From an uncultured Gemmiger sp. (lineage in GTDB: Bacteria > Bacillota > Clostridia > Oscillospirales > Ruminococcaceae), in contig CALXHQ010000014.1 in NCBI GenBank assembly GCA_944388145.1, positions 1-59,800 of the forward strand: DNA of 59,800 nucleotides. Direction: 5' to 3'. The translations under genes were made by a program, and so were the position numbers. The notes beneath the pieces are model-generated. The model worked only from the letters and a program-made list of their open reading frames with translations. It had not been told where the DNA came from and ran no database searches. Below, one piece after another: positions 52,637 to 59,712 of this stretch (positions within the stretch are counted from its first letter, which is position 1; every line of letters begins with the position of its first letter).

Positions 52637-53869
52637 TCACACCACCTGGAACAGGTAAAATTTCAGATAATCGGTCTCCGGCACCTCCCACAGGATGGGA
52701 TGGTCAGGAGCCTGCTGCCGCGCTTCGATCTGCCGCAGCATCCGGCCGGCATCATGGGCGGCGGCGTGCAGCATCTTTACAAATTCCGGTGCGGGGGCAA
52801 AGTGGCTGCAGCTGGCAGTGGCCAGGTAGCCGCCCCGGGGGAGCAGGCGCATCGCCCGCAGGTTGATCTCCTTGTAGCCCCGCAGCGCGCTTTTGGCCGT
52901 GGAGCGGGCCTTGGTGAACGCCGGCGGGTCCAGGATGATAAAATCGTAGTTGTGGGGGCCGGCCTCCAGCTGGGGCAGCAGATCGAACACGTCGGCGCAG
53001 ACAAAGTCCATGCGGCTTTCCAGCCCGTTGCGAACCGCGTTGCGGCGGGCCATCTCAATGGCTGTGGCGCTCACGTCCACGGCCGTCACGTGGGCGGCAC
53101 CGCCCATGGCAGCGTTCAGGGCAAAGCTGCCGGTGTGGGTAAAACAATCCAGCACCGTGCGCCCGGCAGCCAGCTTTGCCACCGCCCGTCGGTTGTATTT
53201 CTGATCCAGGAAAAAGCCGGTTTTCTGGCCGTTCTCCACGTCCACTGCGTAGTAGACACCGTTCTCGCAGATTTCGGTCAACGGGCTTTCGGGGTGGGTT
53301 TCGCCGGGAAGGGGGTACCAGCCTTTCCCGCGGGGCAGGCTCTCCTTGTCCCGCAGGGCCAGGTCGTTGCGCTCGAAAACACCGTCGATGCGCTGGCCGT
53401 CCGCCCGCAGCACCCGGACAATCAGCGGCAGGATCAGGTCCTTGATCCGCTCCATGCCCACGCTGGTGATCTGCACCGACAGCAGCGGGCCAAACCGGTC
53501 CACCGTCAGCCCGGGCATCTGATCGGCCTCGCCAAAAATGACCCGGCAGCACTGACAGTCCGCCTGGCCCATCACCTGCCTGCGGTAGGCCCAGGCGTAC
53601 TCGATGCGGCGCTGCCAGAAGGCTTCATCAAATTTGTCATTGGCATTTTTGCTGATGACCCGCAGCCGGATGCGGCTGGCCGGGCTGTAAAACGCGGTGC
53701 CCAGATAGCTGCCCCGCGGGCTAAACACATCGGCCAGGGCACCCGGCTCGGGCAGCTGGTCGGGGGCGGCGGTGATCTCGTTGTCGTACACCCAGGGGTG
53801 GCCGGCGGCAAGGCTGGCGGCGGCTTTTTTGGTTACGGTGAAGGCGGGCCATTCGCGGACAGTTTTCAT
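52637..53869 (-). CDS. Class I SAM-dependent rRNA methyltransferase (RlmI-like)
   Basis: A 410-residue enzyme with an N-terminal PUA domain (~1-80, including GHPWVYDNEI) and an EEHEE-type linker. The Rossmann methyltransferase has SAM-binding DCFTHTGSFALNAA, acidic VDVSATAIEMAR and catalytic FIILDPPAFTK. This is the layout of RlmI/YccW enzymes, which methylate C5 of a cytosine in 23S rRNA. The start at 53869 is chosen for the family N-terminus, although the ribosome binding site is weak; a longer frame reaches 53911. It lies 27 bp upstream of the polytopic protein gene and may be its operon partner. Confidence 0.9.
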   Translation of the reverse strand: MKTVREWPAFTVTKKAAASLAAGHPWVYDNEITAAPDQLPEPGALADVFSPRGSYLGTAFYSPASRIRLRVISKNANDKFDEAFWQRRIEYAWAYRRQVMGQADCQCCRVIFGEADQMPGLTVDRFGPLLSVQITSVGMERIKDLILPLIVRVLRADGQRIDGVFERNDLALRDKESLPRGKGWYPLPGETHPESPLTEICENGVYYAVDVENGQKTGFFLDQKYNRRAVAKLAAGRTVLDCFTHTGSFALNAAMGGAAHVTAVDVSATAIEMARRNAVRNGLESRMDFVCADVFDLLPQLEAGPHNYDFIILDPPAFTKARSTAKSALRGYKEINLRAMRLLPRGGYLATASCSHFAPAPEFVKMLHAAAHDAGRMLRQIEARQQAPDHPILWEVPETDYLKFYLFQVV

Positions 53870-54072
53870 CGGCAGTCGATTTCCTCTCATTTGGGTGCCG
53901 CAGAGGCACAAAATTTTAGCATATTGGTTTCAGTATACCGCCCAGCCCCGAAATACGCAAGGCACGGGCACAAAACTGTGGCAGAATAGCCGCAAAAGCG
54001 GCTATTCTACCAACTTATACGCAACAGCTCACCGTTTTGGCCGGCGCCAGTCCGGCAACCGCCTTTTGATGC

Positions 54073-54116
54073 GCCATTATTATGCCATTCGCTTCTACTC
54101 ATGGTATAATAATGGC
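54073..54116. repeat. 11-bp inverted repeat overlapping the CYTH gene promoter
   Basis: GCCATTATTAT (54073-54083) and ATAATAATGGC (54106-54116) are perfect inverted copies 22 nt apart. The right arm overlaps a -10 TATAAT (54105-54110). They could be an operator for a dimeric regulator or the ends of a tiny element. Confidence 0.55.
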
Positions 54117-54145
54117 ATCAGAAATTGAAGCAAGGGGGAGTTCCC

Positions 54146-54640
54146 ATGGAAATTGAACGCAAATGGATGGTGACCGGCTGGCCCCAGGGGCTGGCCTGCA
54201 CCGAGGAATATCAGATGGATCAGGGCTATTTCAGTGTGCGGCCCACCGTGCGCATCCGGCGGGAGGCGCTCAAGGGCGGCGAAACCCATTATGTCCTCTG
54301 CTTCAAGGGGGCGGGTACGCTGGCGCGGGAGGAGATTGAGACCGACATTGCTCCCGACCTGTACGACCGCCTGAAAGCGCTGCTGGGCAAGCCGTTGATC
54401 GCCAAAGTTCGCCGCGGCTATGCGCTGCCCGACGGCCTGACGCTGGAGGTCAACCAGGTAGATGCAGGCCAGCCCGGCGAGTTTTTCTATGCCGAGATCG
54501 AGTATCCCACCACCCAGGCCGCCCTGGCCTGGCAGCCGGACACCGACGCGCTGCGGACCTATCTAAACAACGAGGTCACTGGCCGGCCCGGCGCCAGCAT
54601 GGGCGAATACTGGCTGCGCACCCGCGGGGAAGCCCAGTGA
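54146..54640 (+). CDS. CYTH domain protein (triphosphate tunnel enzyme family)
   Basis: A 164-residue CYTH protein. The ExExK motif EIERK is at residues 2-6. RPTVRIRREAL, CFKGAGTLAREEIETDI, KVRRGYAL and LEVNQVDAGQPGEFFYAEIEYP supply the Arg/Lys/Glu lining of the tunnel that binds triphosphate. Bacterial members hydrolyse inorganic triphosphate or thiamine triphosphate, or make cyclic AMP. GGGGGAG precedes the ATG at 54146. It is the last clearly chromosomal gene before the AT-rich mobile region. Confidence 0.9.
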   Translation: MEIERKWMVTGWPQGLACTEEYQMDQGYFSVRPTVRIRREALKGGETHYVLCFKGAGTLAREEIETDIAPDLYDRLKALLGKPLIAKVRRGYALPDGLTLEVNQVDAGQPGEFFYAEIEYPTTQAALAWQPDTDALRTYLNNEVTGRPGASMGEYWLRTRGEAQ

Positions 54641-54749
54641 CAGCTCTTCTTGAAAAAGTGGCGGATGCGTCGTAAACTGGCTGAAATAGTACACCGCTTG
54701 CGCGCAGATCCACCAAGGTGCATCAAAACAAACACGATCCGGGGAAAAG

Positions 54750-54800
54750 AAAAAAGTCACGACAATTCGCAAAAAAAATGCGTTTTATCGTGACTTTTTT
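54750..54800 (-). terminator. Terminator following repeat copy 1
   Basis: AAAAAAGTCACGA (54750-54762) pairs with TCGTGACTTTTTT (54788-54800). A/T tracts on both sides make it bidirectional. On the minus strand it ends the toxin-immunity unit, after the repeat at 54804-54875; on the plus strand it can end the CYTH gene. Confidence 0.85.
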
Positions 54801-54803
54801 ATA

Positions 54804-54875
54804 TGGTCGGAGCGTAATTATAGGACTTGGAAAAATCCAGTCATATCAATGGTTTGCAAGCTGCAAGCAAGAGGT
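54804..54875 (-). repeat. ~70-bp cassette repeat, copy 1
   Basis: Nearly identical to 55928-55996 (TGGTCGGAGNGTAATTATAG, then ACTTGGAAAAATCCAG, then GCAAGCAAGAGGT), with a few substitutions and a short insertion. On the minus strand each copy follows a gene and runs into a hairpin terminator. The minus-strand end reads CGCTCCGACCA, like the 3' end of a tRNA. Confidence 0.85.
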
Positions 54876-54886
54876 TTTTTATCCGT

Positions 54887-55198
54887 TCAGATTATATAAT
54901 CTGAAATGTTTTCAGTTTTTGTTTCTGCTTCCACGACTACTGTGACTTCTTCATCTCTTTCTTCAAGATCGCGAAAAAGTTCCAGCATGATCTCGACAGC
55001 TTCTCTCATTTCGGAAGGAATCTTCTCAATGTTTTTTAGGACGATAGTAGTCGGAAATTCAAAGGAGCAGTGGAGGCAATCCCAAAGAGCATCCATATTA
55101 TTTCCATAGTAATCTGGAAGTTTGAATACTTTTTTAAAGGACTCATGCAAATTCCAAAGGGAATTGATTCCTGCAAAATCTAAAATGATCTCCTTCAT
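54887..55198 (-). CDS. Barstar family immunity protein
   Basis: A 103-residue protein with the barstar signature LPDYYGNNMDALWDCL, which supplies the two aspartates that block the ribonuclease active site (Asp35 and Asp39 of barstar). The C-terminal helix and strand EIMLELFRDLEERDEEVTVVVE follow. Its ATG overlaps the stop of the toxin gene (ATGA), so toxin and immunity protein are coupled. It is unusual for the toxin gene to come first. Its role is to neutralise the barnase-type domain in the same cell. Confidence 0.93.
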   Translation of the reverse strand: MKEIILDFAGINSLWNLHESFKKVFKLPDYYGNNMDALWDCLHCSFEFPTTIVLKNIEKIPSEMREAVEIMLELFRDLEERDEEVTVVVEAETKTENISDYII

Positions 55199-55797
55199 CG
55201 TGTAGCCTCCAGTCCAATTTCATAAAAGGTCAAGTAGTGGTCATAGGTGACAAAAATCAGTCCGTCATTTGAATAGAGCAATCGGCAACCATTGCGATAC
55301 CCGCTGACATAATCAAAATCCGCCTCATACCAAACTCGACCGATCGCTACAGGAAGCCTATGATCACGGTTTTTATAAATATCGCCGCCGATTAGTGTTC
55401 CGGGCAACACATCCGCAAGATCACCGAGCCACTTCTTCCATCCCCGCTCTTTTGCCTCATCCTGCGTCAAATAAAAATTAGGCAGTCTGCCATGAAGTGC
55501 GACATACAAATCTACACCGTTGCTCCCTGCATCTGTTGCTGTTCCGACAGCAATTGCGGTCATTGCTTCTACATAGCATTTGCAATTGGGGTGGACTGGA
55601 ATTTCCGCGATTCTGGGATCATCAACTGCAAGAATCCTGCCGTTCATGGATGCACAATAATAACAAGTACCAGGTGTTATGATAGCGCGCCAGATCTTCC
55701 ACAGTCTACTTTCGTAAGTGACCCTTGCCGTTTTGTGCAAAATATGGCTGCTAAAATAATTACTGATAATATACCCTGTTTTCTTGACAATGTACAC
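55195..55797 (-). CDS. Barnase-type ribonuclease toxin with minor-head-like Cys/His module
   Basis: A 200-residue protein from a GTG start with AGGGGG seven bases upstream. Residues ~38-78 (TPGTCYYCASMNG, VHPNCKC) match the Cys/His module of phage minor-head and polymorphic-toxin proteins. Residues ~104-195 are a barnase domain (LPNFYL, LADVLPGTLIGGDIY, GRVWYEADFDYVSGYRNG, YDHYLTFYEI). Catalytic Glu158, Arg168, Arg172 and His187 correspond to barnase Glu73, Arg83, Arg87 and His102; Lys27 is replaced by Gln112. There is no signal peptide or delivery domain, so it looks like an orphan toxin tip. It is coupled to the barstar gene and flanked by the ~70-bp repeats. Confidence 0.9.
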   Translation of the reverse strand: MYIVKKTGYIISNYFSSHILHKTARVTYESRLWKIWRAIITPGTCYYCASMNGRILAVDDPRIAEIPVHPNCKCYVEAMTAIAVGTATDAGSNGVDLYVALHGRLPNFYLTQDEAKERGWKKWLGDLADVLPGTLIGGDIYKNRDHRLPVAIGRVWYEADFDYVSGYRNGCRLLYSNDGLIFVTYDHYLTFYEIGLEATR

Positions 55798-55899
55798 ACC
55801 ATTTCCCCCTATATGTAAAATTGAACTTCTACATATAGGCGTCCAACAGCCAAAAGTTGCACGTTTCCATGCAACAAGAAATGAAAATTTACAAAATAA

Positions 55900-55928
55900 A
55901 AGGGTAAGTCCCATAAGGACTTACCCTT
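55900..55928 (-). terminator. Terminator following repeat copy 2
   Basis: AAGGGTAAGTCC (55900-55911) pairs with GGACTTACCCTT (55917-55928). On the minus strand it continues into TTATTTTG. It directly abuts the repeat at 55928-55996. Confidence 0.8.
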
Positions 55929-55996
55929 GGTCGGAGTGTAATTATAGGACTTGGAAAAATCCAGTTGTATCAATGGGTTTGCAGCAAGCAAGAGGT
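55928..55996 (-). repeat. ~70-bp cassette repeat, copy 2
   Basis: The second copy of the repeat, 52 bp downstream of the stop of the gene at 56049-56954. Its outer 20 bp (55985-56004 including flank, minus strand) match 57637-57656 on the plus strand at 19 of 20 positions. Confidence 0.85.
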
Positions 55997-56048
55997 ACTT
56001 ATCTTTAACTTGACCATCCGATGCAATCTATTTATAGGGATCTGCAGT

Positions 56049-56954
56049 CTATTTGAGACGAGCGGTTAGCTGAGTTGGCTTCATTATAGAAACTTTTGTG
56101 AATCCATATTCGCTCAAAACTTTTATAAAATAATTATATACATCAGGAATAGATATTCTGTTTTCCAGAACTATAAAAATTGCAACATATTTCTTTTCTT
56201 CATCGATGTGTATATCATCAACTCGGACATCGAAATCAATCGAAGAAACCTTCTGTAGTCTGTTAAATATTTTTTCTTTTTGATATGGTCTTGAAATGCT
56301 TTCAAACTCTAAAGCAACTACGGTCTTTTTTGGGAAATTTGTATCATTAGCAGTCGGAGAAATAGGACGGATAGATTGAATTGTATCTTCCAAATTATTT
56401 AATTTTTGAAGTATGTATTTTAGTATATTGGTGTTTTCGCCATCTGTTGGTTCAGAAAATTGCTTTTCAGAAATTTTAATTATCTGGGCATCGCGACTAT
56501 ATTCTTGAATTATATCATATATTGGGCTACTTTCTTTTTCAAAATCAATTTTGCTTTCAGCAGCACTAATATTCTCTCTGAGTTCAAGTACCCCTTGTGC
56601 ATCATTCTGGTAAAAAATCGTGCGTTCCATAATAATATCGGAAGGCAAGGGAGTTCCTTTCTCTGCAATCATAATTACAGGTTTCCCTAAACTGTGTCGA
56701 AAGGCCAACTCGTACATTACATTTGGATTTCTATTGGTCAAATTTGCAATAGCCAATTTATCTGAATAAATTTCAGTAATGATTTGTTTTGTAATTGAGC
56801 CGGGCTCACTTATTTTGTGTGCTACTACTAATTCATATTTATCTTCCAACGCAGGTCGGATTGCAGCTTCAATAATTCCCTCGATATGTCTTCGAATGGG
56901 ATCGGAGTCATCACCAATTGGTGTAATAATAAAACAACGATTATTATCTGACAT
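56049..56954 (-). CDS. TIR/nucleoside deoxyribosyltransferase-like protein, possible defence effector
   Basis: A 301-residue protein. Residues 1-105 look like the nucleoside 2-deoxyribosyltransferase/TIR-like fold: CFIITPIGDDSDPIRRHIEG, then KLAIANLTNRNPNVMYELAF with candidate catalytic Glu82, then LGKPVIMIAEKG. Proteins with this NPNVMYEL motif include NAD- or nucleotide-cleaving immune effectors. Residues ~200-301 form a separate alpha/beta domain I do not recognise. GGAGGG lies six bases before the ATG at 56954. It is AT-rich, single, and ends with the same repeat and terminator as the toxin-immunity unit. A defence role is inferred from fold and context. Confidence 0.65.
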   Translation of the reverse strand: MSDNNRCFIITPIGDDSDPIRRHIEGIIEAAIRPALEDKYELVVAHKISEPGSITKQIITEIYSDKLAIANLTNRNPNVMYELAFRHSLGKPVIMIAEKGTPLPSDIIMERTIFYQNDAQGVLELRENISAAESKIDFEKESSPIYDIIQEYSRDAQIIKISEKQFSEPTDGENTNILKYILQKLNNLEDTIQSIRPISPTANDTNFPKKTVVALEFESISRPYQKEKIFNRLQKVSSIDFDVRVDDIHIDEEKKYVAIFIVLENRISIPDVYNYFIKVLSEYGFTKVSIMKPTQLTARLK

Positions 56955-57213
56955 CAATATCCCTCCACCAAAATATTGAGCAAGGCTTTATTTTCAATTC
57001 ACTCAAATCAAAGGAAAGTGTCTTTGTCAACAGTATTATACACGATGTGGAAAATAACGACAATATTTTTCTTGGATAATGCGTCAATATAATGCGCCCC
57101 TAATAGGACTACGGGTGGCGTTTTTATATATTAAAACGAGAAAGGTGGGATATTTCCTCGCAGGCCAGCCATCGGGCTGGCTTTTTCTATTTCACAACGA
57201 AGGAGGTTTTTAG
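56955..57213. other. Junction between the AT-rich cassettes and the transposon remnant
   Basis: It contains a terminator at 57164-57186 (GCCAGCC-ATCG-GGCTGGC then TTTTTCT) typical of the region upstream of conjugative-transposon ParB genes. No gene is supported. Confidence 0.4.
57164..57187 (+). terminator. Terminator in the mobile-element remnant
   Basis: GCCAGCC (57164-57170) pairs with GGCTGGC (57175-57181), followed by TTTTTCT. Confidence 0.75.
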
Positions 57214-57552
57214 GTGGCTGACGATAAAAAGAATATTCCCGACGCCGGGAAGGTAGACAATCCCCCCGAGCCAGGAAAAGTAGAGCCTGCCAAAACTACT
57301 CTCACGGTGCAGGAACAGCCCGCCCCGGCCAAAGCGGAGGCTCCTGTGGTAGAGGAAGGTGCCGCCTTTCTGCGTTTCCCCACGGGACAAGGGGGACTGT
57401 CGGTCATTGTTTCGTATCGCTCTGGAAGGAGGCCCACATGGAAGATCCCGTACCCGTCAAGGAGGAATACGCCTATCAAGTCGGCAAAATCCAATTCATT
57501 GTCACGCCCGTCTACAAGGACAAAGGCGAGTCCATGCGTGACATCCTGTTGA
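57214..57552 (+). pseudogene. ParB-like conjugative-transposon gene, N-terminus only
   Basis: A GTG start with a strong AAGGAGG is followed by about 48 residues (ADDKKNIPDAGKVDNPPEPG and on to QEQPAPAKAEAPVVEE). This is the low-complexity N-terminus that I associate with ParB/RepB-type proteins of Tn1549-like elements. After that the frame turns into out-of-frame sequence overlapping the tnpW gene and never reaches a ParB domain. A deletion junction is likely near 57360. The product would be a useless 112-residue hybrid. The family call rests on recall of the N-terminus and is moderate. Confidence 0.45.
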
Positions 57553-57584
57553 AGCTGATGCTGGCCGATCTGGAGCCAGCCTAA
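57438..57584 (+). CDS. tnpW: TnpW-type small transposon protein
   Basis: A 48-residue protein (MEDPVPVKEEYAYQVGKIQF, then IVTPVYKDKGESMRDILLKL, ending DLEPA). It matches the short TnpW proteins encoded just upstream of the large serine recombinase in Tn4451-like transposons. AAGGAGG lies five bases before the ATG. It overlaps the frame of the broken ParB-like gene. The function is not well known; it is a marker for this transposon family. Confidence 0.75.
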   Translation: MEDPVPVKEEYAYQVGKIQFIVTPVYKDKGESMRDILLKLMLADLEPA

Positions 57585-57624
57585 CTGTTCCATCGACATC
57601 CTTAACACGGGCAGTCGGCAGAGG

Positions 57625-57630
57625 TATAAT
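57625..57630 (+). promoter_or_regulatory. -10 element before the recombinase remnant
   Basis: TATAAT about 47 bp upstream of the recombinase start. The segment between them (57637-57656) is the 20-bp match to the cassette repeat. Confidence 0.45.
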
Positions 57631-57676
57631 ATACATAGATAAGAACCTCTTGCTTGATTGCAGGAAGGAGGATATT

Positions 57677-57829
57677 TTGAAACAGTCAAGCAAGAAAATC
57701 TCTACCGGCACAGCCGCTCTCTACTGCCGCCTGAGCCGTGACGATAACATGGATAGCGAGTCCAACAGCATCCAGAACCATGATGTAATTTATAAAGGGT
57801 GGATTACACCACCGAAAATTACATCATGA
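57677..57829 (+). pseudogene. Large serine recombinase, N-terminal stub
   Basis: From a TTG start with AAGGAGG five bases upstream, 35 residues match the resolvase N-terminus of TnpX-type recombinases (STGTAALYCRLSRDDNMDSE, then SNSIQN). They include the catalytic serine in YCRLSRDD. The frame then switches to unrelated sequence and stops after 50 codons. The rest of the protein is deleted. The C-terminal recombinase fragment at the other edge of the window is a separate remnant. Confidence 0.85.
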
Positions 57830-57936
57830 CTGTGGCTCATTTGTGGCGAATGAAAAAACAGTTGTGATGAAGGAGGGATGCTCCTGACCTTGACCGTAAC
57901 TGTCACCCACTACACATTCCCACAAAGGAGGCCATT

Positions 57937-58290
57937 ATGGAACTGACCTACACACAATGCGGGGACTACTTGATTCCCAACCTTGTATTGGCTGACACGC
58001 AGGAGTACCACATCGGCAAATATGGCCGGATGCGCCGTGTCTATCTGAAAGACCACCGTCCGGCCCTTTACAGTATCCTGCTGCTCACGGAAAAACTCTT
58101 TCCCCATTTGGCGGAGATCGATGCTGCCTGCAAAAATCGACTGGACATTATTGAGACTGCCATGATGCGTCAGGAAGGTGTGACCGAGGCACTGAAAACC
58201 ACCGATCAGATGGAGTGGGTGCGCCGGATGAATAGCATCCACAGCCGGGCCGAAGAAATTGTCCTGCATGAACTTGCGTACGCGGAATAA
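57937..58290 (+). CDS. tnpV: TnpV family transposon-encoded protein
   Basis: A 117-residue protein starting MELTYTQCGDYLIPNLVL and continuing with GKYGRMRRVYLKDHRPALYS, a helical middle and a final EWVRRMNSIHSRAEEIVLHE. This is the TnpV family of Tn4451-like and conjugative transposons. AAAGGAGG lies about eight bases before the ATG. It appears intact although its neighbours are broken. Its function in transposition is not essential in studied elements. Confidence 0.85.
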   Translation: MELTYTQCGDYLIPNLVLADTQEYHIGKYGRMRRVYLKDHRPALYSILLLTEKLFPHLAEIDAACKNRLDIIETAMMRQEGVTEALKTTDQMEWVRRMNSIHSRAEEIVLHELAYAE

Positions 58291-58295
58291 GTAGC

Positions 58296-58343
58296 AATGC
58301 CCTCATAGCAAGCTTTGTCAGCCTGCCGTGAGGGCATTTTTGC
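58296..58343. terminator. Bidirectional terminator
   Basis: AATGCCCTCA (58296-58305) pairs with TGAGGGCATT (58329-58338), followed by TTTGCG. It lies between the convergent tnpV and AlbA_2 genes. Confidence 0.75.
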
Positions 58344-58344
58344 G

Positions 58345-59712
58345 TTATTTCAGCAACTTCCAGTATCCTTTGCGGTCGGAACCGATGTGCTCAATCAAGC
58401 CAGCCTCTTTGAGCATTTTTAATCTAAGCGACACGGTTTTCCGGCTCAGAGACAGGTTTTCGGCAAGGAACGTCGTTGTGTATGCCGGATCGACGGCAAG
58501 GAGATTCAGAATTTTCAGTGATGTCTCATCCAGCGTATCTGTCACCTTATCTGTTACCTTTTCTGTCACCCTGCCGGTAACAGAACGGATGACCCGATCT
58601 TCCGGTGCGGTGAATTTTATCATAATGTCACCGGGATTGATGGTATATTCCGGCTGTGGTACGCCGTCCTTTTCACAAGCAGAGCAGATTTTCTCAATGC
58701 CACGTCCCCAGCTCTCAATAAAGCCCGCCAGATAGAACACATGGGCAATGTTGGGGTTGTAGGGGCTGGAAGCGTGTTTACTCATCAGGTTTTCGAGCGT
58801 CCAGTTTTCCGGCAGGCATCCGCAGTTGGCAATGTACAGCTTATCTTCGTACACACTGATTTGGATCGGCACGCCGGATTGATACTGTTTGTGGCACAGG
58901 GCGTTCAGCAAGGCTTCCCGCAGGGCTTCTTCCGGCACAAAATACCGTTCGATCCGCTGCATCCCCTCATAGATGATTTTGGCCCTCATGTACTTGAGGT
59001 ACACCAGCTCCACGATTTTATCGATCTGTTCCAGAATGGAGCCGTGTATTTCATCCTGATACAGCAGGTCGGCGTCCGTCTCAAAGTAACCGATTTTCAC
59101 ATACGCGCCCAGCTGCCATTTCTCCGGGTCTTTGCTGAACAGGAGCATGGCCGCGTTGGTCAGATACGGGCCGTTCATCAGGTGCAACTTTTCCATCAGC
59201 ACATCTTTTGGCTCATCCAGAACGCTTTTGTCAATGCGTCCCTTTTTGGCGGCCCACTGCTTAAAATGAGCCACTGTTTCGTCATCCACATCGTCCAGCG
59301 AAAAAGCCGGGAGCGGCAGATTGTCCCAGGTCGCGCCCCGTTTTCGCATGAGAAAGGCTTCCAGCGCCGGGCCGGTCAGAATCTGCCGTGTGCTGCCGCT
59401 GCGGTAGTAGTAGACGCCCTTGCAGGAAATACCAATGGGATACGGCGGCACGTCGATTTCAATGTATTCCTTGCCATCCTCGTCCAACAGGTTGACACCG
59501 ACAATAATGCCCATCGCGTCCCGGATTTTGTTGGGAATATCCTCCAGCAACTTGCGGGCGTTGGGCAGGCCCACGACGTTCCCCTCGTCATCACAGCCGA
59601 TATAGATTTTTCCGCCCTGCGCGTTGGCGTAGCCGCAAATCCATTCCAGATATTCGTCTTTCCACTTGCTTTTCCATTCCGTATTCTGGCTCTCAGGCAT
59701 TTTCGTCACCAT
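58345..59712 (-). CDS. AlbA_2/Schlafen-type ATP-binding protein with winged-helix C-terminus
   Basis: A protein of about 455 residues. The N-terminal AlbA_2 (Schlafen AlbA) domain shows NTEWKSKWKDEYLEWICGYANAQ (split for length, residues ~8-30), GKIYIGCDDEGNVVGL and YYYRSGSTRQILTG. The middle contains the HATPase-like segment LREALLNALCHKQY and NPNIAHVFYLAGFIESWGRG. The C-terminus has a run of RVTEKVTDKVTD spacers and a winged helix (FLAENLSLSRKTVSLRLKML). Such proteins are usually annotated as RecG-like or transcriptional regulators and are frequent cargo of mobile elements. A TATAAT at about 59750 argues against the longest frame, so I place the start at 59712 (59700 is an alternative). Confidence 0.75.
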   Translation of the reverse strand: MVTKMPESQNTEWKSKWKDEYLEWICGYANAQGGKIYIGCDDEGNVVGLPNARKLLEDIPNKIRDAMGIIVGVNLLDEDGKEYIEIDVPPYPIGISCKGVYYYRSGSTRQILTGPALEAFLMRKRGATWDNLPLPAFSLDDVDDETVAHFKQWAAKKGRIDKSVLDEPKDVLMEKLHLMNGPYLTNAAMLLFSKDPEKWQLGAYVKIGYFETDADLLYQDEIHGSILEQIDKIVELVYLKYMRAKIIYEGMQRIERYFVPEEALREALLNALCHKQYQSGVPIQISVYEDKLYIANCGCLPENWTLENLMSKHASSPYNPNIAHVFYLAGFIESWGRGIEKICSACEKDGVPQPEYTINPGDIMIKFTAPEDRVIRSVTGRVTEKVTDKVTDTLDETSLKILNLLAVDPAYTTTFLAENLSLSRKTVSLRLKMLKEAGLIEHIGSDRKGYWKLLK

